A DNA stretch of 64,000 bases, from NCBI RefSeq assembly GCF_003987645.1, contig NZ_NGKA01000003.1, positions 1-64,000 of the forward strand, written 5' to 3'. Shown in pieces: positions 16,045 to 24,707 of the stretch (positions within the stretch are counted from its first letter, which is position 1; each line of letters starts with the position of its first letter). The DNA comes from Vagococcus elongatus (GTDB lineage Bacteria; Bacillota; Bacilli; Lactobacillales; Vagococcaceae). The notes under the pieces are model-generated. The model did not search any database. It worked only from the letters and a program-made list of their open reading frames with translations, and was not told the origin of the DNA. The translations under genes were made by a program, and so were the position numbers.

Positions 16045-17208
16045 ATGTTTGAAAAAATAAAAAATTCAAAACTGATGTTCTGGTCGTTAGAATTACTGAT
16101 TTTAGCAACATTGGTCTTGGTGTCAACAAAAATCGATTTTGTCTTTTCTCCCATCGTCACATTTTTTAGTACGTTGTTTGCCCCAATCTTGATTGCAGGG
16201 TTTTTGTACTATATGGTGAACCCTTTAGTGAGTTTCCTAGAGAGAAAGTTTGAGATGAAACGGACCCTTGCAGTGGTCATTGTGTTTCTGTTGCTGATAG
16301 GCTTACTGGTTTTAGCAGTAAGTACGATTATCCCAGCCCTTGCTTTCCAAGTGAGTGAGCTGATTTCCAGCCTGCCTCAGTTTATTTCGGCTATCGAGCA
16401 GTGGAGCAAGGAAATGATGGATCATCCATGGGTTCAGCAAGTGGATTTAGAAGCTGCGCTAGGAAAACTTGATTTGAACATTGGTACAATCATTAAGAAT
16501 TTCATCAATGGTTTGTCTTCCAGTTTAGGCTCGATCATGGGAACGGTCATCAATGTAGCCCTGACTTTAGTAACAGTACCTTTCATTTTATTCTATATGT
16601 TGAAAGATGGTCATCGCTTGATTCCAACCGTAAGTAAATTTTTACCGGACAGTTATGCAGATGAAGTCATTCATTTGCTGCAAAAGATGGGTCAGACGAT
16701 TTCAAAATATATTAGCGGACAGGTCATAGAATGTACATTTGTGGGAATTGCTACGGCTATCGGCTATTATCTGATTGGCGTGGAGTACGCCATTTTATTT
16801 GGGACGATTGCTGGTATCACGAATATGATTCCTTATATCGGTCCTTATCTTGGTCTGGCACCGGCTGTTCTTGTGACGCTTTTCAGCAATCAGGAAAATG
16901 TGCTACTTAAAGTATTTTTGGCCTGTATCGTGGTGTTAGTCGTACAGCAGATTGACGGGAATTTTATTTTCCCTAATGTTATCGGCAAAAGTTTGGATAT
17001 CCATCCTCTGACGATTATTTTTATTTTATTGGTCGCCGGAAATATCGCAGGACTGCTGGGAATGATTTTAGGTGTGCCTTTCTATGCTGTTTGTCGCACC
17101 ATTGTTTCCCATGTGTATGATATCATTCAAATCAGAAAGGGAAAAATGCTCAGGGAAAGTTTCGCTATCACCCAAGAAGATAAAAAATCGGGATTAAAAA
17201 ATAAATAG
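16045..17208 (+). CDS. AI-2E family transporter (PerM/YhhQ-like membrane protein)
   Basis: 387-residue integral membrane protein with about seven to eight helices and the family core: LIAGFLYYMVNPLVSFLERKF near the N-terminus, a soluble stretch near residues 95-150, then FILFYMLKDG, ISGQVIECTFVGIATAIGYY, NMIPYIGPYLGLAPAVLV, QQIDGNFIFPNVIGKSLDIHP and GNIAGLLGMILGVPFYA. Family members export small solutes (autoinducer-2, Na+/H+ exchange in some) and the substrate here is open. The start is ATG 16045 behind AAAGGGAG rather than ATG 16006. It is followed by the CNNM gene after a structured 196-base gap. Confidence 0.88.
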   Translation: MFEKIKNSKLMFWSLELLILATLVLVSTKIDFVFSPIVTFFSTLFAPILIAGFLYYMVNPLVSFLERKFEMKRTLAVVIVFLLLIGLLVLAVSTIIPALAFQVSELISSLPQFISAIEQWSKEMMDHPWVQQVDLEAALGKLDLNIGTIIKNFINGLSSSLGSIMGTVINVALTLVTVPFILFYMLKDGHRLIPTVSKFLPDSYADEVIHLLQKMGQTISKYISGQVIECTFVGIATAIGYYLIGVEYAILFGTIAGITNMIPYIGPYLGLAPAVLVTLFSNQENVLLKVFLACIVVLVVQQIDGNFIFPNVIGKSLDIHPLTIIFILLVAGNIAGLLGMILGVPFYAVCRTIVSHVYDIIQIRKGKMLRESFAITQEDKKSGLKNK

Positions 17209-17285
17209 CCCAGCACGTGTATATTGAAGTTTCAGGATTTTTGTGATACAGTTATTGTGGAAAAAAATAAAGTAAAATAGGAGTG

Positions 17286-17317
17286 TCATGAACAGCAGCT
17301 GGCACCTGCAGTCATGA
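17286..17317 (+). promoter_or_regulatory. Structured leader of the CNNM/CBS gene
   Basis: In the gap 17209-17404 a hairpin forms from TCATGA (17286-17291) and TCATGA (17312-17317) with an inner GCAG/CTGC stem. A TAAAAT lies just upstream at about 17274. No known riboswitch class was recognised. Confidence 0.35.
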
Positions 17318-17404
17318 TTGTCGTGAAGTTTTTATAGTCAGATCAGGAACTATCTGGTATAAAAGTCTTTCGGCGTTGAAGAAGAATTAAGGAGAGAATG
17401 GCTT

Positions 17405-18754
17405 ATGAATGCTGACCCCGAGAGTCAGTCGATAATTATGTTGATTTTGATTTTAGCCGTGTTGACGTTACTGAATGCTTTTTTTGCAGCGGCGGAGATT
17501 GCGGTAGTATCACTAAATAAGAACAGAATTCAGCAAAAAGCTGAAAGTGGCGACAAAGCTGCTCAGCGACTAGCCAAATTATTAAAAAACACAGGAAATT
17601 TCCTGTCTACGATCCAAGTTGGGATCACGCTTGTCAATATTTTATCAGGGGCCTCTTTGGCCGACAGTTTTGCAAAAAAACTGGCGCCGTTATTTGGCGG
17701 GGCACCTTGGGCGATGAAACTTGCTAATGTTTTAGTATTGATTATGTTGACGTATATTTCTATCGTTTTTGGGGAATTATATCCCAAGCGGATTGCTTTG
17801 AGTAAATCAGAAGAGGTGGCAAAATTTGCCGTAGGGCCGATTCAAGCAATCGGTGTTATCACACGTCCATTTGTATGGCTGTTATCTGTGTCTACTGATT
17901 TTTTAGGCCGGATTACTCCGATGAAGTTTGATGATGATGATAATAAGATGACTCGTGATGAGATGCGCTACTTGCTTGAGGCTGAGGGTGTACTGGAACA
18001 TGACGAACTAGAGATGGTACAGGGAGTTTTCTCACTGGACACCACAGTGGCTCGTGAGGTGATGGTACCTCGTACAGATGCGTTCATGATTGATTTGTTG
18101 GACCCCATCGAAGAAAACCTTGGGAAAATCATGTCGCAAAATTATTCCCGTATCCCTGTGTATGAAGATGACAAAGACCGAGTAATCGGTGTTTTGCACG
18201 TGAAGAGCTTGTTGAAAGCTGCTCATAAACAAGGGTTTGAGGATTTAGACTTGATGAATATCATTACGGAGCCGTTGTTTGTTCCTGAAACGATTTTTAC
18301 CGATGATTTACTGCTTGAATTCAAACGTACACAAAACCAAATGGGTATCCTTTTGGATGAGTATGGCGGGATGGTAGGAATCGTTACTTTAGAAGACTTG
18401 TTGGAGGAAATCGTCGGGGAAATCGATGATGAATCAGACGAAGTTGAAAATATTTACACTAAGATTTCTGATACGGAATACTTGATTCAAGGCCGGATGC
18501 CGATTGATGAATTCAATGAGGCATTTAATACAGATTTGGATATGAATGACGTAGACTCCATGGCAGGCTATTTGATTACTGCTTTGGGAACAATCCCTGA
18601 TGAAGGTGAAAATCTGTCTTATCATGTGGATAATGTGACACTGATTTCGGAACAAATGGAAGGTTCACGTGTCTTGTCTTTAAGAGTAATATTTGACGAA
18701 AACCCTGAAAAATTTAATCATAAGGGATTTTCTGTTGACGAAGATGAGGAATGA
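17405..18754 (+). CDS. CNNM/CorC-type membrane protein with CBS pair (hemolysin C family)
   Basis: 449 residues in the standard order. The N-terminal CNNM membrane domain (about residues 5-180) contains the FFAAAEIAVVSLNKNRI segment and VFGELYPKRIALS. A CBS pair (about residues 205-330) contains VMVPRTDAFMIDL and MGILLDEYGGMVGIVTLEDL. The C-terminal CorC/HlyC domain has GRMPIDEFNEAF. Family members export Mg2+ or Na+ or protect against metal stress; some bind adenine nucleotides in the CBS pair. It starts at ATG 17405 behind AAGGAGAG. It is monocistronic, ending at a terminator. Confidence 0.92.
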   Translation: MNADPESQSIIMLILILAVLTLLNAFFAAAEIAVVSLNKNRIQQKAESGDKAAQRLAKLLKNTGNFLSTIQVGITLVNILSGASLADSFAKKLAPLFGGAPWAMKLANVLVLIMLTYISIVFGELYPKRIALSKSEEVAKFAVGPIQAIGVITRPFVWLLSVSTDFLGRITPMKFDDDDNKMTRDEMRYLLEAEGVLEHDELEMVQGVFSLDTTVAREVMVPRTDAFMIDLLDPIEENLGKIMSQNYSRIPVYEDDKDRVIGVLHVKSLLKAAHKQGFEDLDLMNIITEPLFVPETIFTDDLLLEFKRTQNQMGILLDEYGGMVGIVTLEDLLEEIVGEIDDESDEVENIYTKISDTEYLIQGRMPIDEFNEAFNTDLDMNDVDSMAGYLITALGTIPDEGENLSYHVDNVTLISEQMEGSRVLSLRVIFDENPEKFNHKGFSVDEDEE

Positions 18755-18831
18755 AAAGTTCCGTTAAAAAAGTTTTACCGATAGAATGTTGCTAGTCATT
18801 GAAGTGTCAAAATATTAAAAGTCGAAATATT

Positions 18832-18863
18832 AAAAGAGGTATGTTGACCATGCCTCTTTTTTT
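18832..18863 (+). terminator. Terminator after the CNNM gene
   Basis: 12-bp stem 18832-18843 with 18849-18860 (one G-U pair), five-base loop and T tract. It is located between convergent genes. Confidence 0.85.
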
Positions 18864-18989
18864 ATCCTTGAAAAGGGCGAGGAGACTTTTTCGAGGAGCC
18901 TTTTTAAAAATATTATCTTATTTTAACCACAAAACATCATTATCTGGCAACTATAAGCGGAAACTAGGAAATCTGTAACGAAAAACATT

Positions 18990-19541
18990 TTAACTCAGTT
19001 TATCAGCCATGCGGATCAGATATTCCTTTATTTCCTCTAGCGGTGCCTGACAATCATTCAACACCCAGTCTTTGATAATCCCTGTGGCTGCAAAAGCATA
19101 AAACCTGCTAATCTCAAATCGTTCTGCTTCTGTGATAGATTTTTTTCTATCAGCAGAAGTATTTTTTTCGGTCATAATCCGCAACATTAAATCTTCGATT
19201 TGAGGGAGTAGAGTTAAATCAAGGAGTTGCTGATTGCCCGAGATAAGTATTTTTTTATAGAAAAGTTTATTTTTATTAAAATAGAGTAGGAGCCGTCCAA
19301 GGATATCCGTCCAGTGTTCGTAACCGATAAAATGTTGGATATTTTCTGTGATTTCCTGTTCACAAATCCATAACACCAGCTGTTCTTTATCAACAAAGTA
19401 GTCGTAAAAAGTTTGGCGACGGTATCCTGCATCAGCCATGATTTCTTTAATGGAAATCTTATGATATTCTTTTTCTTTTAGGGAATTTTTAAACGCATAA
19501 GCGATGATTTTTTTTGTAATCAACGAGCCTTCTCTGTTCAT
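18990..19541 (-). CDS. dhaS: TetR-type activator DhaS of the dihydroxyacetone operon
   Basis: 183 residues. The N-terminal TetR helix-turn-helix is clear (ISIKEIMADAGYRRQTFYDYF, with YF-x-DKEQL). The C-terminal domain shows the DhaS layout (FNKNKLFYKKILISGNQQ...). In Lactococcus DhaS activates dhaKLM when the DhaQ-dihydroxyacetone complex binds it. The neighbours here, dhaK, dhaL, dhaM and dhaQ on the other strand, are exactly the expected set, and a DhaS operator sequence lies between. The start has AAGGGAAGTG upstream. The gene faces away from its targets. Confidence 0.9.
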   Translation of the reverse strand: MNREGSLITKKIIAYAFKNSLKEKEYHKISIKEIMADAGYRRQTFYDYFVDKEQLVLWICEQEITENIQHFIGYEHWTDILGRLLLYFNKNKLFYKKILISGNQQLLDLTLLPQIEDLMLRIMTEKNTSADRKKSITEAERFEISRFYAFAATGIIKDWVLNDCQAPLEEIKEYLIRMADKLS

Positions 19542-19614
19542 TTTTTCACTTCCCTTGCTTTATCTATTTAAGAATAACAATTTCTTGTGGTCTTGACAAA
19601 TAATTTAAGAAAGC

Positions 19615-19636
19615 GGACACATAATCAAGTTTGTCC
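19615..19636. promoter_or_regulatory. DhaS operator
   Basis: GGACACAT-N6-GTTTGTCC, an inverted repeat that differs by one base from the lactococcal DhaS operator as remembered from the literature (GGACACAT-N6-ATTTGTCC). It lies midway between dhaS and dhaK. A TTGACA at 19593-19598 precedes it and TATACAAT (19659-19666) follows. The spacing suits an activator-dependent promoter. Confidence 0.8.
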
Positions 19637-19702
19637 GTTACCAAGAAAGCCTTTTCGTTATACAATGAAAGAGTAAAAATAAACATGAGGGGAAGAAGCA
19701 TC

Positions 19703-20689
19703 ATGAAAAAAATCATTAATCAGCCTGAGGACGTCGTCAATGAAATGTTGGAAGGATTGACCTATGCCTATGATCAACTAATCGAACGGGTTCCGGGAAC
19801 AACTGTGGTTGCTAAAAAAAATAAGGAGCAGGGAAAAGTCGGCATTGTCAGCGGAGGCGGAAGCGGGCATGAACCCTCCCACGCTGGTTTTGTGGGGAAA
19901 GGCATGCTGGGAGCAGCAGTTTGCGGTGAGGTCTTTACTTCTCCTACACCAGACCAAGTATTGGAAGGGATCAAGGCTGCGGACCAAGGTGCAGGAGTTT
20001 TTCTAGTCATTAAAAATTACTCTGGGGATGTAATGAACTTTGAGATGGCGAAGGACTTGGCTGAGATGGAAGGGATCAGCGTTGAGCAGGTAATTGTTGA
20101 TGACGATATTGCTGTTGAGGACAGCACGTATACGGCAGGTCGCCGAGGGGTTGCGGGCACGGTTTTGGTCCATAAAATTTTAGGAGCGGCTGCTGATCAA
20201 GGGAAATCTTTAGCAGAAGTCAAAGAACTGGCAGATAAATTGGTGCCAAACATTAAAACTTTAGGGGTCGCACTTTTTGGTGCCACTGTTCCTGCGGTGG
20301 GTCGTCCCGGCTTTGTTCTGGAAGATGACGAGCTGGAGTTTGGTGTGGGAATTCACGGAGAACCGGGCTACAAAAAAGAAAAACTTCAGCCCTCTAAAGC
20401 GTTGGCACAGGAAATTGTGGCAAAATTAAAAAAAGAATTTGCTTGGGAACAAGGGGAAAAATTTGGTGTGTTGGTTAATGGCTTAGGAAGTACCCCTTTG
20501 ATGGAGCAATTTATTTTTATGAACGATGTTAAAGCTTTGCTTGAAGCAGATGGGTTAGTCATTGAATTTAAAAAAGTTGGGGATCTGATGACTGCTATTG
20601 ATATGGCAGGCTTGTCGCTAACGATGATTCGGCTGGAAGATGACTGGCTGGCACAATTAAACCATCCGGTGACAACCATTGCTTGGTAA
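19703..20689 (+). CDS. dhaK: PTS-dependent dihydroxyacetone kinase, substrate-binding subunit DhaK
   Basis: Binds dihydroxyacetone covalently and receives phosphate from DhaL-ADP. 328 residues from ATG 19703, which has GAGGGGAAG upstream; the frame is open to 19631 without a ribosome site. Seen: the GGGSGHEP glycine-rich loop, NYSGDVMNFEMA with the catalytic Asp, RRGVAGTVLVHKI, and the substrate-linking His218 in GVGIHGEPG. First gene of the dhaKLM-dhaQ run, with 14 bases to dhaL. The product dihydroxyacetone phosphate enters glycolysis. Confidence 0.95.
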   Translation: MKKIINQPEDVVNEMLEGLTYAYDQLIERVPGTTVVAKKNKEQGKVGIVSGGGSGHEPSHAGFVGKGMLGAAVCGEVFTSPTPDQVLEGIKAADQGAGVFLVIKNYSGDVMNFEMAKDLAEMEGISVEQVIVDDDIAVEDSTYTAGRRGVAGTVLVHKILGAAADQGKSLAEVKELADKLVPNIKTLGVALFGATVPAVGRPGFVLEDDELEFGVGIHGEPGYKKEKLQPSKALAQEIVAKLKKEFAWEQGEKFGVLVNGLGSTPLMEQFIFMNDVKALLEADGLVIEFKKVGDLMTAIDMAGLSLTMIRLEDDWLAQLNHPVTTIAW

Positions 20690-20703
20690 TTTGAGAGGGG
20701 AAG

Positions 20704-21288
20704 ATGGGAATGAACAAAGACAATGTTTTGAAGTGGCTGGAATTATTTGCGGAAAAAATCATAGAAAATAAAGACTATTTGAGTGATTTGGATACGGCGA
20801 TTGGAGATGGCGACCATGGGACGAATATGGCTCGTGGGGTCACAGAAGTCATGAAAGCTCTTGAAGATAAAAAACCTGAAACAGTCACAGATATTTTTAA
20901 ATTAACGGCCATGACTCTTATCAGCAAAGTAGGGGGAGCTTCCGGTCCTTTGTACGGTTCTGCTTTTATGGGAATGACTAAAACATCCATGACCACAGAT
21001 GATTTAGTAGAAATTTTATCAAGCGGATTAGCAGATATTCAAAAAAGAGGAAAAGCTGTCTCAGGTGAAAAAACAATGATCGATATATGGGTTCCAGTTA
21101 TTGAAGCGTTGAAAAACGGTGAATTGACTGCGGAAAAAATAAAGACATTTGCTGAGGCAACAAAGGACTTGAAAGCGACAAAAGGCCGGGCATCTTATCT
21201 AGGTGAGCGTTCTATCGGTCATATCGATCCAGGAGCAGTTTCCAGTGCCTATTTATTTGAGACGATGTTGGAAGCCGGGGTGAAATAA
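20704..21288 (+). CDS. dhaL: Dihydroxyacetone kinase nucleotide-binding subunit DhaL
   Basis: Carries a tightly bound ADP that is rephosphorylated by DhaM and passes phosphate to dihydroxyacetone on DhaK. 194 residues. The Mg-ADP-binding aspartates are in TAIGDGDHGTNMARG, and the cap region (GGASGPLYGSAFMG) and end motif (RASYLGERSIGHIDPGAVSS) are conserved. The start is ATG 20704 or ATG 20710; the AGAGGGG upstream fits either. Its stop is one base before dhaM. Confidence 0.95.
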   Translation: MGMNKDNVLKWLELFAEKIIENKDYLSDLDTAIGDGDHGTNMARGVTEVMKALEDKKPETVTDIFKLTAMTLISKVGGASGPLYGSAFMGMTKTSMTTDDLVEILSSGLADIQKRGKAVSGEKTMIDIWVPVIEALKNGELTAEKIKTFAEATKDLKATKGRASYLGERSIGHIDPGAVSSAYLFETMLEAGVK

Positions 21289-21289
21289 G

Positions 21290-21658
21290 ATGGCAATAGG
21301 TATTGTGATTGTCTCTCATGTTGCGGAGATTGCTGCAGGACTGAAACGACTGGTAAAAGAAGTTGCCGCTGATGTTCCGATTACTACCGCAGGAGGAACA
21401 GATGACGGGGGCGTGGGGACAAGCTTTGAAAAAATCATGAAAGCCTTCGAGGAAAATCCAGCGGAAACAATCCTTGCTTTTTATGACTTAGGCAGTGCAA
21501 AAATGAATTTAGAAATGGCAATGGAGATGACTGAAAAAGAAGTCAAACTCTACGATACAGCCATGATTGAGAGTTGCTACACAGCTGCAGCATTAGCGCA
21601 GGCTGGCGTTGAGTTGGACGCAATCGACCAGCAGCTGAAACCCTTAAAGGTGAAGTAG
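21290..21658 (+). CDS. dhaM: Phosphotransferase subunit DhaM (EIIA-Man-like)
   Basis: Single-domain form (122 residues) that passes phosphate from HPr to DhaL-ADP. The fold is that of mannose-type EIIA. The phosphorylated His is in VIVSHVAEIAAGL (His10), with the TTAGGTDDGGVGTS and FYDLGSAKMNLEMAME segments conserved. The HPr and EI domains found in enterobacterial DhaM are absent, as is usual in Firmicutes. A GGGGTGA site lies in the dhaL end. Confidence 0.94.
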   Translation: MAIGIVIVSHVAEIAAGLKRLVKEVAADVPITTAGGTDDGGVGTSFEKIMKAFEENPAETILAFYDLGSAKMNLEMAMEMTEKEVKLYDTAMIESCYTAAALAQAGVELDAIDQQLKPLKVK

Positions 21659-21683
21659 ATTTTCTCTATTATGCTGGTAGTCT

Positions 21684-21726
21684 TAGCTAAGGGGGAGTGT
21701 CTGATTGCTTGCTCTTAGCTATTTTT
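21684..21726 (+). terminator. Terminator between dhaM and dhaQ
   Basis: TAGCTAAG (21684-21691) pairs with CTTAGCTA (21714-21721), followed by a run of T. It would lower transcription into dhaQ. Confidence 0.65.
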
Positions 21727-21795
21727 ACATTTAAAATCGTCTAAAGCCGAGATAAGCAAAGGAGCTTCTAAGCTGAAAGAAGGGAGGGAAAAGAG

Positions 21796-22797
21796 TTGTC
21801 GCAAATTATTAATCGAAAAAAAGACATGATTAGTCAAACGCTTAATGGTGTGGCATTTATTCATCAGGAAACTCTGCAAAGAGTGCCTAAGACAGGAATC
21901 ATTAAGCGAAAAAATATCGCTGAGTCGAAAAATAAAGTCGCCTTGATCAGCGGTGGCGGGAGCGGTCATGAACCTGCTCATTTTGGTTATGTGGGCAAGG
22001 GGATGCTGTCGGCTAGCGTCAGCGGCCCGATATTTGTGCCTCCTTCAGCAGATGAAATTTTGCAGGCTATCCAATCGGTGGGGCAAGAAGCAGGGGTCTT
22101 ACTGATTATTAAAAACTTTGAAGCGGACGTGAGCGTATTTTTGGAAGCTAAGGCAGCAGCTCACGCGTTGGGCATTGCGGTGGAACATGTGCTCGTTAAT
22201 GATGACTGTTCGATTGAAGAAGGAAGTTTCAAGAAGCGCCGCCGTGGTGTGGCTGGAACAGTCTTGGTCCATAAAATACTTGGGGCAGCAGCAGAAGAAG
22301 GGGCAACTTTACAAGAATTGGTCCATCTAGGTCAACGAGTGGTGGAATCCATGAATACCCTAGGGGTTGCACTGAACCCCGGTAATATGATTGCTGACGA
22401 GCGCCAGTTATTCGAATTAGGCGATGGGGAAATTTCTTTTGGCATAGGTATTCACGGAGAAGCAGGTTACAGGACAGAGACTTTTTACTCTTCAGAATAC
22501 TTGGCTAACGAATTAGTCAATAAATTACTGGTACAATATGAGATACCTGAAGGTAAGGATTTTGCTATATTGATCAATGGCTTGGGCAGTACGACACTGA
22601 TGGAACAATTTATATTTGCCAACGATATTCAGCGGTTGTTAACATTGGCAAGTATCAAAGTGGTTTTTCAAAAAGCAGGTAACTTTATGACATCTACCAA
22701 TATGGCTGGTGTATCTTTGACGTTTTTAGAGTTAAAAGAAAAGAAGTGGCTGGACTATTTGAGCGCTCCTACTGAAGCCTTTGCATGGCAGCAGTAA
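21796..22797 (+). CDS. dhaQ: DhaK paralogue DhaQ, dihydroxyacetone-sensing co-activator of DhaS
   Basis: 333 residues with the DhaK fold throughout: GGGSGHEPAHFGYVG, KNFEADVSVFLEAK, RRGVAGTVLVHKILG and GIGIHGEAGY, whose His220 corresponds to the dihydroxyacetone-binding His of DhaK. Divergence from the DhaK gene upstream and the absence of a second dhaL or dhaM point to the DhaQ role, in which the ligand-loaded protein binds DhaS and turns on the operon. It starts at TTG 21796 behind AGGGAGGG. An alternative is a second kinase subunit sharing DhaL. Confidence 0.85.
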   Translation: MSQIINRKKDMISQTLNGVAFIHQETLQRVPKTGIIKRKNIAESKNKVALISGGGSGHEPAHFGYVGKGMLSASVSGPIFVPPSADEILQAIQSVGQEAGVLLIIKNFEADVSVFLEAKAAAHALGIAVEHVLVNDDCSIEEGSFKKRRRGVAGTVLVHKILGAAAEEGATLQELVHLGQRVVESMNTLGVALNPGNMIADERQLFELGDGEISFGIGIHGEAGYRTETFYSSEYLANELVNKLLVQYEIPEGKDFAILINGLGSTTLMEQFIFANDIQRLLTLASIKVVFQKAGNFMTSTNMAGVSLTFLELKEKKWLDYLSAPTEAFAWQQ

Positions 22798-22808
22798 TCA
22801 AGTCGAGA

Positions 22809-22863
22809 CCGATTGATAATTAATTCAAGAAGTCTCTATTTCCTTAGACAATCGGATTTTTTT
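22809..22863 (+). terminator. Terminator after dhaQ
   Basis: CCGATTG near 22809 pairs with CAATCGG near 22849, separated by a long loop, followed by A and seven T. Confidence 0.6.
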
Positions 22864-22876
22864 ACGGTGGTGTTCA

Positions 22877-22885
22877 TGATATAAT
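22877..22885 (+). promoter_or_regulatory. Extended -10 promoter of pgcA
   Basis: TGA TATAAT (22877-22885), 40 bases before the pgcA ATG; no strong -35. Confidence 0.6.
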
Positions 22886-22925
22886 AGAAGGGTAGAACCA
22901 GAAAAAAATGACTGGAGTTGAGGAA

Positions 22926-24638
22926 ATGGACTGGGGAGAGACTTATAAGTTATGGTTGGAGTTTCCTGATTTACTGCCGGAGTTAACATTGGAATTGGAC
23001 GAAATGGCAAGTGATGAGGCTAAAGTAAAAGATGCTTTCTATGCGCCTTTGGAATTTGGGACCGCGGGAATGCGCGGCATCATCGGTGCTGGCATCAATC
23101 GAATGAATATTTACACGATTCGTCAGGCGACTGCTGGGTTAGCACAATTGATTGTAGATAAAGGAGAAGAAGCAAAAAAAAGAGGCGTGGTCATCGCATA
23201 TGATTCTCGTCATAAATCTCCTGAGTTCGCCATGGAATCAGCAAGAGTCTTAGCTCATTATGGCATCAAAGCGTATGTTTTTGAAAGCCTGCGTCCGACG
23301 CCGGAGTTGTCTTTTGCGGTGAGAGAATTAAACGGTATTGCTGGTATCATGATTACTGCCAGTCATAATCCTAAAGAATATAACGGTTATAAAGTTTATG
23401 GTGAAGATGGAGGACAGATGCCTCCAGCAGATGCAAATACAGTCATTTCTTATATCAGAAAAATTGATAATCCGCTCACAGTGCCTCATGCGGAAGAAAA
23501 TCATGAGTTGATCGAAATGATTGGGGAAGCAATCGATGCACGATATTTGTCTGAAATGAAAAGCGTCACAATTGACCCTGAATTAATCAAGAGAGCAGGG
23601 AAAAATTTAAAATTAGTGTATACGCCTCTACATGGTACGGGAAAAATGTTGGCTGAAAAAGCTTTGAAGCAAGCCGGATTTGAAGAGTTTTCCATCGTCC
23701 CTGAACAGGCAGAACCTGATCCGGATTTTTCTACGGTGGTTTCACCAAATCCAGAGGAATATTCAGCCTTTGAGTATGCCATCAAGTTATCCGAAAAAAT
23801 CGAAGCCGATGTGCTGATGGCGACTGACCCTGATGCAGACCGTTTAGGAGCGGCTGTTCAGTTAGCTAACGGGGAATATAAAATTTTATCAGGCAATCAG
23901 CTAGGTGTGCTGATGATTGATTATTTGCTGAATGCTAAAAAGGATCAAGGGATTTTGCCGGAAAATGGCGTAGTATTGAAGTCGATTGTTTCTACTGAGA
24001 TGGCCAGGGCGGTTTGTGAGTCCTACGGTATTAAATTAGTAGATGTGTTGACTGGCTTCAAGTTTATTGCTGAAAAAATCGAAGAATATACTGTGGAACA
24101 GTCCCAAACCTTTTTATTTGGTTTTGAGGAAAGCTATGGGTATTTAGTCAAACCGTTTGCTAGAGATAAAGACGCGATTCAAGCGTTGATTTTGCTTGCT
24201 GAAGTGGCAGCATACTACAAAGAAAAGGGTTTATCATTGTATGATGGCTTGATTTCTCTGTATAAAACTTATGGTTATTATGATGAAGAAACTATTTCAG
24301 TCACGATGCCGGGAATCGAAGGACTGGAAAAAATCAAGACTTTGATGGAAAATACGCGTAAACTGGGCATGGAAGGGTTTGGCGGTATCAAAGTAACAGT
24401 AACAGAAGATTATCTGACCGGTACTCGGACCACTCTTGACGGTAAATCAGAAACTATCGATCAGCCTAGCTCCGATGTTTTGAAATACTATTTAGCTGAC
24501 GGCAGCTGGGTAGCTATCCGTCCTTCCGGTACGGAGCCTAAAATCAAATTTTACATTGCAGCTAAAGGCTCTACCCATGAAGATGTGGCTGAAAAAATCG
24601 AAAAGATCAAAGAAACTATTGAGGAATTGCAGAAATAG
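22926..24638 (+). CDS. pgcA: Alpha-phosphoglucomutase / phosphomannomutase PgcA
   Basis: Interconverts glucose-1- and glucose-6-phosphate, feeding UDP-glucose and cell-wall glycan synthesis. 570 residues, typical of the long Firmicutes form. The four active-site loops are present in order: phosphoserine loop TASHNPKEYNGYK, metal loop ATDPDADRLG, sugar loop FGFEESYGY and phosphate loop RPSGTEPKIKFY. The start ATG 22926 has GGAG eight bases upstream; ATG 22908 lies in that leader. It is monocistronic or read through to the ArsR gene. Confidence 0.94.
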   Translation: MDWGETYKLWLEFPDLLPELTLELDEMASDEAKVKDAFYAPLEFGTAGMRGIIGAGINRMNIYTIRQATAGLAQLIVDKGEEAKKRGVVIAYDSRHKSPEFAMESARVLAHYGIKAYVFESLRPTPELSFAVRELNGIAGIMITASHNPKEYNGYKVYGEDGGQMPPADANTVISYIRKIDNPLTVPHAEENHELIEMIGEAIDARYLSEMKSVTIDPELIKRAGKNLKLVYTPLHGTGKMLAEKALKQAGFEEFSIVPEQAEPDPDFSTVVSPNPEEYSAFEYAIKLSEKIEADVLMATDPDADRLGAAVQLANGEYKILSGNQLGVLMIDYLLNAKKDQGILPENGVVLKSIVSTEMARAVCESYGIKLVDVLTGFKFIAEKIEEYTVEQSQTFLFGFEESYGYLVKPFARDKDAIQALILLAEVAAYYKEKGLSLYDGLISLYKTYGYYDEETISVTMPGIEGLEKIKTLMENTRKLGMEGFGGIKVTVTEDYLTGTRTTLDGKSETIDQPSSDVLKYYLADGSWVAIRPSGTEPKIKFYIAAKGSTHEDVAEKIEKIKETIEELQK

Positions 24639-24707
24639 CTTTCTTTTACTCGTACAGATGATGATATCTATGAATAATCAACCAAAAAAGCAGAAGGATG
24701 TGAGAAA

